Shown: in pieces, positions 9,301-18,588 of the stretch
Numbering within the stretch: the first letter of the stretch is position 1
How the letters are laid out: each line of letters opens with the position of its first letter
DNA from: Filimonas effusa
GTDB lineage: Bacteria > Bacteroidota > Bacteroidia > Chitinophagales > Chitinophagaceae
NCBI RefSeq assembly: GCF_004118675.1
Contig: NZ_SDHZ01000005.1
Span: 62,001 to 126,000 of the forward strand
Direction of reading: 5' to 3'
DNA: 64,000 bases
Made by a program: the position numbers and the translations under genes
The notes under the pieces: model-generated
Database searches by the model: none
Seen by the model: the letters and a program-made list of their open reading frames with translations, nothing else
Told to the model about the DNA's origin: nothing

Positions 9301-9805
9301 GCGCACGCCCATCGATATTGGTAGTTAACGTATCGGCATTGGGATCAATAAAAAACCATTCAGGAATGATAAGATTTACATGAGAAATATTCCGCTTGAG
9401 AGAGAAATAAGACTGCGCATCCCAGGCCACATAGAACGCGGCCCTTATACCAAGGCTATCACTAAACAAATTGCTGTTGCTGAGATTCAATACCGGCCCA
9501 TGCTGCCCGCAGCCATGGCCTTTCATCCACTGCTTTTTGATATAACTGCGGAAACCGCGGTATTCTTTCGCAAGCTTCGATTCCCGGTAAAGCACCTGGT
9601 TGTTTTGAAGCGCCTTTTTCATTGCCTCGCTCCGGTCTTTCAACTGCGGCAACGTAGGCATATAAACATTGCGGAGTGCAAAATAAGTGATGCCCGCCGC
9701 CAGAACCAGCAGGAAAAGAAAGATACGGCCGGTCCATTTAAATCGTTGCCAGCGGCCCGGGTTAGCCGTCTGGAATATCTGTGCAGAAGGTTTAGTCTTT
9801 TCCAT
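6365..9805 (-). CDS. Three-enzyme fusion: GH18-like hydrolase, CE4 polysaccharide deacetylase, GT2 glycan synthase
   Basis: 1146 residues. A membrane anchor (about 25-46) precedes a GH18-type barrel (about 120-425) with the catalytic segment GVNIDFEE (Glu230). A complete NodB/CE4 domain follows (about 498-690): TFDDGPD at 503, HTFTH at 556, RPPF at 594, DPEDW at 628 and LLHDAGG at 662. After a membrane helix (730-757) comes a family 2 glycosyltransferase (780-1010) with VDDGS at 816, DAD at 868, EDCD at 963 and QRFRW at 1000, then further membrane helices. The same three activities are split between PgaB and PgaC in poly-N-acetylglucosamine export. All motifs are intact. The likely role is synthesis, deacetylation and trimming of an extracellular amino-glycan; the exact polymer is inference. 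Confidence 0.9.
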   Translation of the reverse strand: MEKTKPSAQIFQTANPGRWQRFKWTGRIFLFLLVLAAGITYFALRNVYMPTLPQLKDRSEAMKKALQNNQVLYRESKLAKEYRGFRSYIKKQWMKGHGCGQHGPVLNLSNSNLFSDSLGIRAAFYVAWDAQSYFSLKRNISHVNLIIPEWFFIDPNADTLTTNIDGRALELVKKAGVKVMPMLTNFAGDKFRGDVLHRIFHDPAKQTRLVNDIAKVLLKNSFHGVNIDFEELTESNNEPLTAFLHELHDTLQLKNLLVTQDVACFNEDYDYPNLAKYNDYLFLMAYDEFSAESQPGPVSSQKWIEAAVTHITRMLPREKVVLCIAGYGYDWRAHEKGQPVTYQEALSVARRYGADIRFEGDSYNLRYDYKDDDSIPHTVFCTDAATNFNTLRFATEYGLAGTALWRLGSEDSRLWDFYDKPMSKAALRSFDFNEFSKVESTNDVDYIGEGEVLDVVSKPVPGHITAEVDKDEMLISDEQYDSLPSMFVVKKWGKPVGKKLVLTFDDGPDPVYTRQVLDTLAKYHTPAAFFLIGMEAENNIPLVRRIFREGHEIGNHTFTHPNIAKISAQRANLEMDATRLIIECITGHSTILFRPPFNADSEPETMEEMIPVALSRDRNYLAIGESIDPEDWQATDDPSYNADTVFNRIVRIHAANDGSVILLHDAGGRRDATVEALPRIIQYFKSQGYTFTTIGDLLGKKKNELMPPVPKGSGYYIIQGNFFVAEAGYYVSHLLFVLFIAFLILSTIRMLIMAVLAGLQKKKEKKLFASAPAENTTGEYPLVSIIVPAYNEEVNVEASLKNLLLCDYPNFEVVFVDDGSKDTTFEKVQQAFGTHPKLRAFTKINGGKASALNFGIAQSNAGFVVCIDADTRLRPDAVGLMMRHFLLPGEGPKVGAVAGTVRVGNTVNMLTRWQSIEYTTSQNFDRKAFAYVNAITVVPGAIGAFRKDALQAVGGFTTDTLAEDCDLTIRLLKGGYVVANESEALAFTEVPESLKQFMKQRFRWSFGVMQTFWKNRDAIFNFRYGSLGWLAFPDMLLFKYVIPFFTPLADLLMLIGVFTGNASRIGKYYLLFMVVDAAIALFAFALEKQKPWQLVWLIPQRLIYRWLMLVVLFRSFRRAVKGELQSWGVLKRTGNVTDTNIPGSTV

Positions 9806-9864
9806 GAGGAATGCAAGCTACGAAGCTACCGGGAGATCAGAAAGGACAAGTAGGGTAGATAACC

Positions 9865-9910
9865 AAAAAAAACAGGTTGTATCCCGGTTTTATACGGTAG
9901 ATACAACCTG
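9865..9910 (-). terminator. Intrinsic terminator of carB
   Basis: A perfect 11-bp stem, CAGGTTGTATC (9873-9883) with GATACAACCTG (9900-9910), is followed on the minus strand by eight T. It starts 23 bp after the carB stop and shows that the half-length gene ends as a finished unit. Confidence 0.92.
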
Positions 9911-9932
9911 CTGTATTATTTTACTGCTAACC

Positions 9933-11579
9933 TTAGTTCTCGAAGCTGCTGTAGAAATAAGGCGTCTTGGCCTCAAATTCCGCACTGCAGGTATCCACCA
10001 TTTTATAAACCCTGGTAATACCCAGCGCCTTGCGCTTCTCATACACCTGGTCGTCGGAGCAATCTGTCTTCAGCAGCTTGGCGATCTGCGCATCGCTGAA
10101 ACCATTTTTCTTGGCGTCTTTCAGCAATGCCTCCGGTAAGCTTTCCAGCGTATGATGCGCAATCTCTTTCTCGATATCGCAGATCTGCTGGATCTGGTAA
10201 ATGAACCAACGGTCGATATGCGTAGCCTGAACAATGGTTTTTACCGTTACACCCTGCATGAGCGCATCCTTGATACGGAAAATACGATCCCATTTCGGCG
10301 TCTTGATATATTCTACCAGCTCATCGGTCTTCATCAGGCTCTTACCATAGTAACCTAAACCAATGGCATCATTCTCAAGACTGATACAAGCCTTCTGGAT
10401 AGCCTCGGTAAAACTACGGCCGATAGACATTACCTCACCTACGCTCTTCATCTGTAATCCAAGCGTATCATTTGCCCCCTTGAACTTGTCGAAGTTCCAG
10501 CGGGGTATTTTCACGATCACGTAGTCCAATGCCGGCTCAAAATAGGCCGAAGTGGTTTGGGTGATCTGGTTCTTCAGTTCATCCAGGTTATAACCAATAG
10601 CCAGTTTGGCAGCTATTTTGGCAATAGGATACCCGGTAGCCTTCGAAGCAAGCGCAGAAGAACGGCTCACCCTGGGGTTGATCTCAATAGCGATCAGCTC
10701 CTCCGTTTCAGGATTCAGGGAGAACTGAACGTTACAACCACCGGCAAAGTTACCGAGGTCGCGCATCATCATGATAGCGGTATTACGCATCAGTTGAAAC
10801 GCAGTATCGCTCAACGTCATCGCAGGAGCCACAGTGATGGAATCACCGGTATGAACCCCCATAGGGTCAAAGTTCTCTACGGTACAAATGATCACCACGT
10901 TATCGGCAGAGTCACGTAATAATTCCAGCTCAAACTCCTTCCATCCCAGTACCGCTTTTTCAACAAGTACCTCGTGAATGGGTGAAGCAGATAAACCGCG
11001 GTTCAGCGCTTCATCTAAAAATTCTTTGCTATGCACAAAACCACCACCGGTACCGCCAAGCGTGAAAGAAGGGCGGATCACCAATGGGAAACCAATTTCC
11101 TGGGCAAACTCTTTACCCTCGAGAAAACTGTTGGCCGTTTTGGCAGGCGCCACAGGCACACCCAGCTGAATCATCCACTGACGGAATTTCTCCCGGTCTT
11201 CGGCCTTATCGATGGCTTTAATATCCACCCCAATCAGGCGAACATTGTATTTTTCCCATACACCCAGCTCCTCAGCCTCTTTGGCCAGGTTAAGGGCAGT
11301 TTGACCACCCATAGTAGGTAATACCGCGTCAATCTGGTTTTCTTCCAGTATCTGTTCAATGCTTTCCACGGTAAGAGGCAACAGATATACCCTGTCAGCC
11401 ATCATGGGATCGGTCATAATAGTAGCCGGGTTACTATTGATCAGGATCACTTTAATGCCTTCTTCTCTAAGGCTCCGCGCTGCCTGGGTGCCGGAGTAGT
11501 CGAACTCACAGGCTTGTCCGATAACAATGGGTCCTGAACCGATAATTAAAACTGATTTGATGGAATTGTCTCTGGGCAT
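9933..11579 (-). CDS. carB: Carbamoyl-phosphate synthase large chain, N-terminal half only
   Basis: 548 residues from the ATG at 11579, which matches the family start [22 protein letters not shown]. An extra 27-residue upstream extension is out of pattern. It contains the carboxyphosphate ATP-grasp unit (to about residue 400; [20 protein letters not shown]) and the oligomerisation domain, and ends YFYSSFEN just where the second ATP-grasp half begins in the usual chain of about 1070 residues. The stop is followed by a strong terminator and then by an unrelated gene, so no second half is nearby. It would make carboxyphosphate and carbamate for pyrimidine and arginine synthesis, working with a glutaminase subunit and a separately encoded C-terminal half. 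Confidence 0.9.
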   Translation of the reverse strand: MPRDNSIKSVLIIGSGPIVIGQACEFDYSGTQAARSLREEGIKVILINSNPATIMTDPMMADRVYLLPLTVESIEQILEENQIDAVLPTMGGQTALNLAKEAEELGVWEKYNVRLIGVDIKAIDKAEDREKFRQWMIQLGVPVAPAKTANSFLEGKEFAQEIGFPLVIRPSFTLGGTGGGFVHSKEFLDEALNRGLSASPIHEVLVEKAVLGWKEFELELLRDSADNVVIICTVENFDPMGVHTGDSITVAPAMTLSDTAFQLMRNTAIMMMRDLGNFAGGCNVQFSLNPETEELIAIEINPRVSRSSALASKATGYPIAKIAAKLAIGYNLDELKNQITQTTSAYFEPALDYVIVKIPRWNFDKFKGANDTLGLQMKSVGEVMSIGRSFTEAIQKACISLENDAIGLGYYGKSLMKTDELVEYIKTPKWDRIFRIKDALMQGVTVKTIVQATHIDRWFIYQIQQICDIEKEIAHHTLESLPEALLKDAKKNGFSDAQIAKLLKTDCSDDQVYEKRKALGITRVYKMVDTCSAEFEAKTPYFYSSFEN

Positions 11580-11738
11580 GGTACTTGCTGCTAATGCGAT
11601 TAATTTTAAAAAAGCTCGGTTTATTTTAAAACCGGTCTGGATTTCACCCCGTACCGGCACGATAAATTGCGCAAAACTAAGTTTTCGGAACGATATGTCG
11701 CCCGTTATTTTGCGGGTTAACAGAATAAATTGTGATTC

Positions 11739-13505
11739 ATGCGTAACCTGCTCATTTTATTGCTCTTACCCTGTAGTGTTGTTTTCGCCCAGCCCAACCG
11801 CCCGGAAGCCTACCCCAAAGGCTATTTCCGCAATCCCCTGGGCATCCCCCTCCAGCTCAGCGCCAACTTTGGCGAAGTGCGTAAAGATCACTTCCACATG
11901 GGCCTCGATATCCGTACCCAGCAAAAAGAGAACCTCCCCGTTTACGCAGCAGCCGAAGGCTATATCAGCCGCGTATCCATTGAACAGGGCGGATACGGAA
12001 AAGCCATCTACATCCAGCACCCCGCCGGTTATGTCACCGTTTACGGACACCTCAACAGCTTCTACGATACCCTCGAGCAGTTTCTGAAAGCCAAACAGTA
12101 CCACGACGAACAATGGGAACAGGACTTCTCCCTGTCGCCCCACCAGTTCCCGGTAAAAAAAGGCCAGTTCATCGCCCGCAGCGGCAACACCGGCGCCTCG
12201 GGAGGCCCGCACCTCCACTTCGAGATCCGCGACAGCAGAACAGGCTATAACCTCAACCCCCTGCTGTTCGACTTAGGCGTCCCCGACAATATCGCCCCCT
12301 ACCTGCAAGGCCTGTACTGGTACGATCGCCGCTATAGCACCTACCAGGCATCGCCCAGGCGCATACCGGTTACCAGGCTCGCCAGCGGCTACCGTACCAC
12401 CGACAGCCTTGTTCGCCTGGGAAGCCCCCTCGTAAGCTTTGGCATCAGGGCCGAAGACAAAACCAATAACTCCCCCTTCCTCTTCGGCGTTTATGAAGCA
12501 GGAATATGGGTCGACGACAGCCTGCGCTGTTATTTCCAGCTCAACAACTTCTCTTATACCGATACGCGCTATCTCAACGGCAGCATCGATTATAAAACCT
12601 ACAGCAGCACCGGCCCTACCATCCAGCACCTGAGCCAGCTGCCCGGGAATAAACTTTCCGTTTATACCGCCGACGCCGATAGAGGTGTTATCCGCCTCAA
12701 CGACACGCTCATTCATACTATCCGCATCCTCATAAAAGACGTGGCAGGCAACGCCTCCGTGATCCAGTTCCGCGCCCGTTACGACGCCAGCCTGCAAAAC
12801 AACCTGTTCTTTACCATGAACAGTATTGCCCTTCCGCCCAACCAGCCCAATACTGTTGGCAGCACATCGGTAAAAGCAACATTCGGCGCCAACGCCTTCT
12901 ACGATATGGTTCCCTTTGTACTCGGCGAAACAGGCCCCGCACCCTGGCCCGCAGCCTCCGTCACCGCCCAGTTACACCAGCCAACCGTACCCGTTCATGA
13001 CAACTACACCGTACAACTGGCGCTCAAAGACAATAACATGGCCGCATATGCCGACAGGCTTGTGATGCAGCTGCAAAACAACCGCTACGGTATGGTAAAA
13101 AAAGCAGATAAAACCCCGGAAGGCTGGTACAAAGCCAGTTTCAGAAACCTCGGGAAAGTACAGCTGCTTGCCGACACCATCCCGCCGGTCATAAAAACCA
13201 TAGGCTGGCAAAGCGGTAAAGCCTTTCCCAATCAATCCACCTTACGCATCCGCTGCTCCGATAATCTCGGCAGCGTCCGCTACTTCAGCGCTCAGCTCGA
13301 TGGAAAATGGCTGCTCTTTACGCACAGCACCCAGGATTACCTCTACCAGTTCGATGAACATTGCCCCGAAGGCGAACACACCCTGACAATATCGGTACAG
13401 GACATCGCCGGCAACAGAACGGTACAGGAATTGCGTTTTACCCGCCTGCCCGTAAAAGCAGTAAAACCGGCGGCGAAAAAAACGGCCGGCAAAAAGAGAA
13501 GATAA
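11739..13505 (+). CDS. Secreted M23 family metallopeptidase
   Basis: 588 residues with a signal peptide ([18 protein letters not shown]). The LytM/M23 domain sits unusually near the N-terminus: HFHMGLD gives His53 and Asp57 as zinc ligands, and HLHFE at 158-162 supplies the other His residues. The remaining 400 residues are beta-rich, with immunoglobulin-like segments ending in a [17 protein letters not shown] strand and a Lys-rich basic tail. Family members cut peptide bridges in peptidoglycan. It is divergent from carB, with 159 bp between the starts. A cell-wall remodelling role in the periplasm is the best reading; the substrate is not determined. Confidence 0.9.
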   Translation: MRNLLILLLLPCSVVFAQPNRPEAYPKGYFRNPLGIPLQLSANFGEVRKDHFHMGLDIRTQQKENLPVYAAAEGYISRVSIEQGGYGKAIYIQHPAGYVTVYGHLNSFYDTLEQFLKAKQYHDEQWEQDFSLSPHQFPVKKGQFIARSGNTGASGGPHLHFEIRDSRTGYNLNPLLFDLGVPDNIAPYLQGLYWYDRRYSTYQASPRRIPVTRLASGYRTTDSLVRLGSPLVSFGIRAEDKTNNSPFLFGVYEAGIWVDDSLRCYFQLNNFSYTDTRYLNGSIDYKTYSSTGPTIQHLSQLPGNKLSVYTADADRGVIRLNDTLIHTIRILIKDVAGNASVIQFRARYDASLQNNLFFTMNSIALPPNQPNTVGSTSVKATFGANAFYDMVPFVLGETGPAPWPAASVTAQLHQPTVPVHDNYTVQLALKDNNMAAYADRLVMQLQNNRYGMVKKADKTPEGWYKASFRNLGKVQLLADTIPPVIKTIGWQSGKAFPNQSTLRIRCSDNLGSVRYFSAQLDGKWLLFTHSTQDYLYQFDEHCPEGEHTLTISVQDIAGNRTVQELRFTRLPVKAVKPAAKKTAGKKRR

Positions 13506-13673
13506 TGGCAAGAACAAAACGCCAACCCTGTACTAATTGCACACGCATCAATCTCCGGAACTGATTTCCCGGACCATAAAACAATTGGCAGATTGGCGCA
13601 GCAATTCCAGAACAAAAAAACACCGGTGATACAATACCGTAAACAAACTATAAAGTAACCAAAAGCATAAACA

Positions 13674-14129
13674 ATGGAACTAAAAGAAGGAAGCAAAGCA
13701 CCGGACTTTACCGGCGTTGATCAAAATGGCAACACCATTTCGCTGCACGACTTTAAAGGGAAAAAAGTAGTCCTCTATTTCTATCCCAAAGACGATACCC
13801 CCGGCTGCACCGCCCAGGCCTGCAACCTGCGCGATAACCACACCGCATTACAGCAACAAGGTTACGCCGTAATAGGCATCAGCGTCGACAGCGTAAAAAG
13901 CCACAAGAAGTTTGAAGAAAAATACAGCCTGCCCTTCCCACTGGTGGCCGACGAAGACAAAAAGATCGTGGAAGCCTACGGCGTATGGGGTGAAAAGAAG
14001 TTCATGGGCAAAACACATATGGGCACGCACCGCACCACCTTCCTGGTAAATGAAGAAGGAAACATCTCCAGGATCATCACAAAGCCCGATACCAAAAACC
14101 AGGCACAGCAGGTATTGGAAGAAAACTAA
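13674..14129 (+). CDS. bcp: Thioredoxin-dependent thiol peroxidase (Bcp-type peroxiredoxin)
   Basis: 151 residues, the usual length. The peroxidatic segment YPKDDTPGCTAQACNLRD carries the peroxidatic Cys and, five residues on, the resolving Cys, as in the 1-Cys/atypical 2-Cys Bcp group. The later GVWGEKKFMGKTHMGTHRTTFLV segment is also typical. The enzyme reduces hydrogen peroxide and organic hydroperoxides in the cytoplasm using thioredoxin. It stands alone on the plus strand after the M23 peptidase gene, with a repeat-rich intergenic region downstream. Confidence 0.95.
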   Translation: MELKEGSKAPDFTGVDQNGNTISLHDFKGKKVVLYFYPKDDTPGCTAQACNLRDNHTALQQQGYAVIGISVDSVKSHKKFEEKYSLPFPLVADEDKKIVEAYGVWGEKKFMGKTHMGTHRTTFLVNEEGNISRIITKPDTKNQAQQVLEEN

Positions 14130-14153
14130 ACAACACCCGGAACTGTAACGGCG

Positions 14154-14322
14154 TTTGCTAAATTTGCTAAAAAAACGGACTTTTTTAAAGAAGCTCCTGA
14201 GAAGCTTTAAAGAAGCTTTCTCCATGCTTTAAGGCACCTCTTCCAAAATCGTCCTTTTTTTTAGCAAAAGCATTATTTATCTTTAGCAAAACAGGTTCTC
14301 CTTTAGCAAAGCCTTTAGCAAA
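14154..14322. repeat. Cluster of six TTTAGCAAA / TTTGCTAAA 9-mers
   Basis: The 9-mer occurs as TTTGCTAAA at 14154 and 14163 (back to back) and as its reverse complement TTTAGCAAA at 14260, 14282, 14302 and 14314. The opposite orientations let the two blocks pair into a long hairpin over the bcp-birA gap; the flanks CGGAC and GTCC also pair. Inside lie further AAGAAGC-type repeats. No gene is seen in 14130-14448. Confidence 0.75.
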
Positions 14323-14448
14323 ATCAGGTTCCCGCTATCTGGCTCAGCTACCAGATTGTACGCTTTATATACCCGTCTTAAAGCCGTTTACAAGCCGCCT
14401 TAAACCAATCCTCACCCAAGCGCCATAACGCGCCCGCAAACACCGGCA

Positions 14449-15249
14449 TCACAGTACCCACTGCACCTCTCCATGTACGAACGATTCAAACACAGGATGC
14501 TGTACATGCAAATGCCCCAGCTTGTCAACATGATCTATGACACATTCAAACACCTGGCTTCCTTTCTTCAACCGCGTTCTTTCCTTTCTCCGGAAGAGCA
14601 CAGCATTGTACTCCTCCAGCAAAACCAGGTCTTGCCGCGGCTCACAAAGCTGTTTGTAACGCTTGTCTAAACAGGCACAAAGTGTTTTGGCCATCTCTAT
14701 TACCGGGTAGGTCTTTCCCGTGATCTGTTTCAGCGAAACCGCGTTCTGCAGGCTATCAAAAACCACCTGGTTAATGTTAATGCCCATCCCTGCCACAGCC
14801 CACTGCCAAATATTGCCTTTTATAACGTTCTCTATAAGCAGTCCAACTGCCTTTCTGTCACGCCAATACAGGTCGTTCGGCCATTTTATTTTCGTTTCCT
14901 CACCGGCATGAGCAGCAAAGAAATCATAGATGCCCAGCGATACCGCCACACTAAGTGAAAATTGGGCTGAAAGCGGCATCCAGCTTGTGTTTAGCAGGGT
15001 TGAAAGCATAATGTTTTCACTCCGCCGCATATGCCACGCTTTACCACGCTGCCCTTTTCCCGCCGTTTGCTCGTGCGCAAACCAGGTCATTCCGTGTCTT
15101 CCGCCTCCATTTTGAACAAAGGCCATGGCATAGTTGTTGGTGCTATCGACACTGGCGAATTCTGTAAAAGGTTCCCCAATTATGTAGTTGAATGGCTTTC
15201 CAGGCAAAAGATTGACTATTTTTGACGAGGCGAAACTACAATTATTCAT
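14449..15249 (-). CDS. birA: Biotin--[acetyl-CoA-carboxylase] ligase
   Basis: 266 residues, catalytic domain without the N-terminal DNA-binding helix-turn-helix of E. coli BirA, so it is not itself a repressor. Landmarks are STNNYA, the biotinyl-AMP loop GKGQRGKAW (residues 63-71), KWPNDLYW and GMGININ. A small C-terminal SH3-like domain ends the protein. It activates biotin with ATP and attaches it to the carboxyl carrier protein. The start lies 20 bp from that of rsfS on the other strand, so each promoter must overlap the other gene or its leader. Confidence 0.93.
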   Translation of the reverse strand: MNNCSFASSKIVNLLPGKPFNYIIGEPFTEFASVDSTNNYAMAFVQNGGGRHGMTWFAHEQTAGKGQRGKAWHMRRSENIMLSTLLNTSWMPLSAQFSLSVAVSLGIYDFFAAHAGEETKIKWPNDLYWRDRKAVGLLIENVIKGNIWQWAVAGMGININQVVFDSLQNAVSLKQITGKTYPVIEMAKTLCACLDKRYKQLCEPRQDLVLLEEYNAVLFRRKERTRLKKGSQVFECVIDHVDKLGHLHVQHPVFESFVHGEVQWVL

Positions 15250-15269
15250 TATTTAAACTTGTTTAATTA

Positions 15270-15674
15270 TTGGCACCATTATCCGTTTTAGCTACACGCC
15301 CCAAAAGCAATGTATCTAACCTTACCAGGAACTCTAAACTTTTCAAGACCATCATAAAGGCCATACAAGCCAAAAAGGCGGAAAATATCGTTTCGCTGGA
15401 TCTGAGAAAAATACCTGAATCGGTAGCGGATTTCTTTATTATTTGTGAAGCTACCAGCACTACACAAGTAAAAGCCATCAGTGATTCTGTTGAAACCACC
15501 GTTAAAGACGAGATCGGTGAAGCCCCCTATAAACACGAGGGCTATCAGGCATTACAATGGGTCATCATCGATTACGTGAACATCGTCATTCATGTGATGC
15601 TGCCCGATACCCGCAAGTTTTACAGACTCGAAGAAATGTGGAGCGACGCAAATGTGATGGAACACGCGGATTAA
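15270..15674 (+). CDS. rsfS: Ribosomal silencing factor RsfS
   Basis: 134 residues. The core matches the RsfS/Iojap family: ENIVSLDLRKIPESVADFF, STTQVKAISDSVE, then YKHEGYQALQWVIIDYVNIVIHVM and FYRLEEMWSDA. RsfS binds uL14 on the large subunit and blocks subunit joining when nutrients run low. The start is TTG at 15270, since no ATG lies upstream in frame. The order birA, rsfS, ftsH, LUD gene fits a housekeeping block. ftsH follows after 89 bp and may share the transcript. Confidence 0.93.
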   Translation: MAPLSVLATRPKSNVSNLTRNSKLFKTIIKAIQAKKAENIVSLDLRKIPESVADFFIICEATSTTQVKAISDSVETTVKDEIGEAPYKHEGYQALQWVIIDYVNIVIHVMLPDTRKFYRLEEMWSDANVMEHAD

Positions 15675-15763
15675 TAAGCAATGTGCTTTATTTTTATACA
15701 TATAGGATAAGGAGCAGTACCGGTATTTAAACTTTTAATACAATTTGTTGAAGCAACGATCGT

Positions 15764-17842
15764 ATGGCACAAGATGAAAAAAAAATAAAACCTGGCTATA
15801 ACATGGACAAGGGGGATGACAAAGGGCAGAAACGTGGACCGAAATTCAGCATCTACTGGATATATGCAATTATAGCCATCGCACTTGTAGGCTATAATCT
15901 CATGCACCTCGGCCCAACAAGTACCGCCCCTATAGACGAGCAGGAGTTCAAGCTGAAAATGCTGGCGAAAGGGGATGTTAGTAAAATTGACCTGGTGATG
16001 ACCGACCAGGTGGTAAGAGTTTACATTAAAAACGACAGTTTATCAAAACCTTACTACGCCGATAAAGTAAAACGCGGCAAACTCGAAAACACAAAAGGAC
16101 CACTCTTCGAATTCCGTGTCGAAGACCTCAAAGCCTTCAGGGAAAGGATTACTAACTACGTTAAAACCCAGGGTCTGCCGGATCTTAATATCGACGTAAA
16201 GAAAGACCCCGATTGGTACGGCCCTTTCTTCAATACCCTTCTCATGATCCTGCTGTTCGCAGGTATCTGGATCCTCATGATGCGTAAAATGGGCGGCCCC
16301 GGCGGCGGCGGCGGACCAGGAGGCATCTTTAATATCGGTAAATCAAAAGCTACCTTGTTCGAAAAAGGTACGCGCGTAAATATCACTTTCTCCGACGTGG
16401 CAGGCCTCGACGAAGCCAAACAGGAGGTAATGGAAATCGTTGACTTCCTTAAAAATCCGAAGAAATATACCGCTCTCGGAGGTAAAATTCCTAAAGGCGC
16501 ACTGCTCGTAGGCCCTCCTGGTACAGGTAAAACCTTACTCGCGAAAGCGATGGCAGGCGAAGCCCAGGTGCCTTTCTTCAGCATGAGCGGCTCCGATTTC
16601 GTTGAACTGTTCGTAGGTGTGGGCGCCAGCCGCGTTCGCGACCTCTTTAAACAGGCAAGGGAAAAAGCACCCTGCGTTATCTTCATCGATGAGATCGACG
16701 CCATCGGCCGTGCACGCGGACGTAACGCCATCATGAGCAACGACGAACGTGAAAACACGCTGAACCAGCTGCTCGTTGAAATGGATGGCTTCGGTACCGA
16801 TAGCGGTATCATCATCCTCGCAGCTACCAACCGCCCCGATGTGCTCGATACCGCATTGTTACGCCCCGGCCGCTTCGACAGGCAGATCAGCATCGATCGC
16901 CCCGATGTAAAAGGACGTGAAGCAATATTCAAAGTGCATCTTAAACCTATCAAGATCTCCCAGAAGCTCGATATCTTCAAACTGGCAGAACAAACGCCTG
17001 GCTTCGCCGGCGCCGATATCGCCAACGTTTGTAACGAAGCCGCACTCATCGCCGCCCGTAAAGGCAAAGACGCTGTAGAAATGAGCGACTTCCAGGATGC
17101 GATCGACAGGGTGATCGGTGGCCTTGAAAAGAAAAACAAGATCATCCTCCCCGAAGAAAAAGAAGTGATCGCCTACCACGAAGCAGGTCACGCCATCTGC
17201 GGATGGTACCTCGAGCACGCCTACCCGCTGCTGAAAGTAACCATCGTTCCAAGGGGTACCGCTGCACTCGGATACGCACAATACACACCAAAAGAACAAT
17301 ACCTGTACAATACCGATCAGCTGATGGACCAGATTTGTATGACATTGGGTGGCCGTGCCGCAGAATCCATCTTCTTCGGCAAGATCTCTACAGGCGCTTC
17401 CAACGACCTGCAGCAGATCACCAAAATGGCTTACTCCATGGTAACCGTGTACGGTATGAACGATAAAGTAGGTAACGTAAGCTATTACGATCCTTCACAG
17501 GAAAATATGTTTACCAAACCTTACAGCGAAGAAACAGGCAAACTCATCGACGATGAAGTGCGCAAGCTCATCGATCAGGCATATGTTCGCACCATCGCAC
17601 TCCTGGAAGCAAAGAAAACACAGGTAGAAATACTTGCGAAACAATTACTCACCAAAGAAGTATTGTTCCAGAGCGATGTGGAATCACTCATCGGCAAACG
17701 TCCTTTCGAAGACAAGAAGCCGCTGGATATAGATCCTGAAAATCCACACCACCATGCAGAACCCGGCAGCATCAGCGAAGGCGTTCCTCCCTATGATGGC
17801 GGATTGAACAAACTTCCTGTAGAAGAAAAACCAGAAGATTAA
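15764..17842 (+). CDS. ftsH: ATP-dependent zinc metalloprotease FtsH
   Basis: 692 residues with the full FtsH layout: first membrane helix (about 30-48), periplasmic domain, second helix (about 155-173), a Gly-rich linker, AAA+ domain with Walker A GPPGTGKT at 250-257 and Walker B VIFIDEID near 305, the second region of homology with ATNRPDVLD, and the M41 zinc site HEAGH at 472-476. It degrades misfolded and regulatory membrane and cytosolic proteins, and in many Gram-negatives controls LpxC and so lipid A synthesis. The C-terminal tail is acidic and His-rich. The LUD gene starts 2 bp after the stop. Confidence 0.97.
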   Translation: MAQDEKKIKPGYNMDKGDDKGQKRGPKFSIYWIYAIIAIALVGYNLMHLGPTSTAPIDEQEFKLKMLAKGDVSKIDLVMTDQVVRVYIKNDSLSKPYYADKVKRGKLENTKGPLFEFRVEDLKAFRERITNYVKTQGLPDLNIDVKKDPDWYGPFFNTLLMILLFAGIWILMMRKMGGPGGGGGPGGIFNIGKSKATLFEKGTRVNITFSDVAGLDEAKQEVMEIVDFLKNPKKYTALGGKIPKGALLVGPPGTGKTLLAKAMAGEAQVPFFSMSGSDFVELFVGVGASRVRDLFKQAREKAPCVIFIDEIDAIGRARGRNAIMSNDERENTLNQLLVEMDGFGTDSGIIILAATNRPDVLDTALLRPGRFDRQISIDRPDVKGREAIFKVHLKPIKISQKLDIFKLAEQTPGFAGADIANVCNEAALIAARKGKDAVEMSDFQDAIDRVIGGLEKKNKIILPEEKEVIAYHEAGHAICGWYLEHAYPLLKVTIVPRGTAALGYAQYTPKEQYLYNTDQLMDQICMTLGGRAAESIFFGKISTGASNDLQQITKMAYSMVTVYGMNDKVGNVSYYDPSQENMFTKPYSEETGKLIDDEVRKLIDQAYVRTIALLEAKKTQVEILAKQLLTKEVLFQSDVESLIGKRPFEDKKPLDIDPENPHHHAEPGSISEGVPPYDGGLNKLPVEEKPED

Positions 17843-17844
17843 TC

Positions 17845-18498
17845 ATGAAAATATCTCCTTCAAAAGAGACTATTTTAAAGAAAATAAGACAGGCACTGAC
17901 TCACCCGGTGCCTGTTCCTTTTCCGGGTAGTGAAGGAACCGATAGCGTATTCCAACCCTCAGAACAGGAGCTGGAACTCTCCTTTGCCGAAAACTTTACG
18001 ACGCTGCAAGGCCGCTTTTCGTTCTGCGAAAGCATGGAAGAAATGGTGCAGCAACTGCAGCTGCTCATCGCCAACAGGGGCTGGAAACACCTCTATTCCA
18101 ACGAAACGGAATTGAAGAACAGTTTAACGGAACACGGCATCAAACAACCCCTCGATGCCACAAGCCTGCGCAACTGCGACGCCTCCATCACCGGCTGTGA
18201 AGCCCTCATAGCACGCACCGGAAGCATCCTGCTCAGCAGCGGACAACAAAGCGGCAGAACCACCAGCGTATATGCCCCCGTGCATATTTGTATCGCCTAT
18301 ACCAGTCAGCTGGTATACGACATCAAAGATGCCCTGCAGCTCGTAAAGGAAAAATACGATCAGCTGCCTTCGTTCCTCACACTGGCAACAGGCCCCAGCC
18401 GTACCGCCGACATCGAAAAAACACTCGTCGTAGGCGTCCACGGCCCCAAAGAGGTCTTCTGCTTCCTGGTAGAACAACCGGCAAACAACAATAGCTGA
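17845..18498 (+). CDS. LUD domain protein (LutC-like)
   Basis: 217 residues. The C-terminal part carries the LUD-domain pattern: CEALIARTGSILLSSGQQSGR (about 113-133), HICIAYTSQLVYDI and TGPSRTADIEKTLVVGVHGPKEV near the end. LutC-type proteins take part in lactate oxidation with LutA and LutB, but neither partner is here. Instead it sits 2 bp after ftsH, a pairing often seen in Bacteroidota, so a role in lactate use is uncertain. There are no membrane segments and it is probably cytoplasmic. Confidence 0.82.
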   Translation: MKISPSKETILKKIRQALTHPVPVPFPGSEGTDSVFQPSEQELELSFAENFTTLQGRFSFCESMEEMVQQLQLLIANRGWKHLYSNETELKNSLTEHGIKQPLDATSLRNCDASITGCEALIARTGSILLSSGQQSGRTTSVYAPVHICIAYTSQLVYDIKDALQLVKEKYDQLPSFLTLATGPSRTADIEKTLVVGVHGPKEVFCFLVEQPANNNS

Positions 18499-18588
18499 CC
18501 CGCTAAGCAGCACCCCGGTACAACAAATCCGGATAATCAACGAAAGACACTAATTTTGAACGATTTAATTGATTAGCGAAAGACAAGA

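Noticed and set aside
9865-9935. Frameshift or sequencing error cutting carB short
   Set aside because: Past the stop there is a perfect terminator and then a different gene; no frame contains the second half of CarB.
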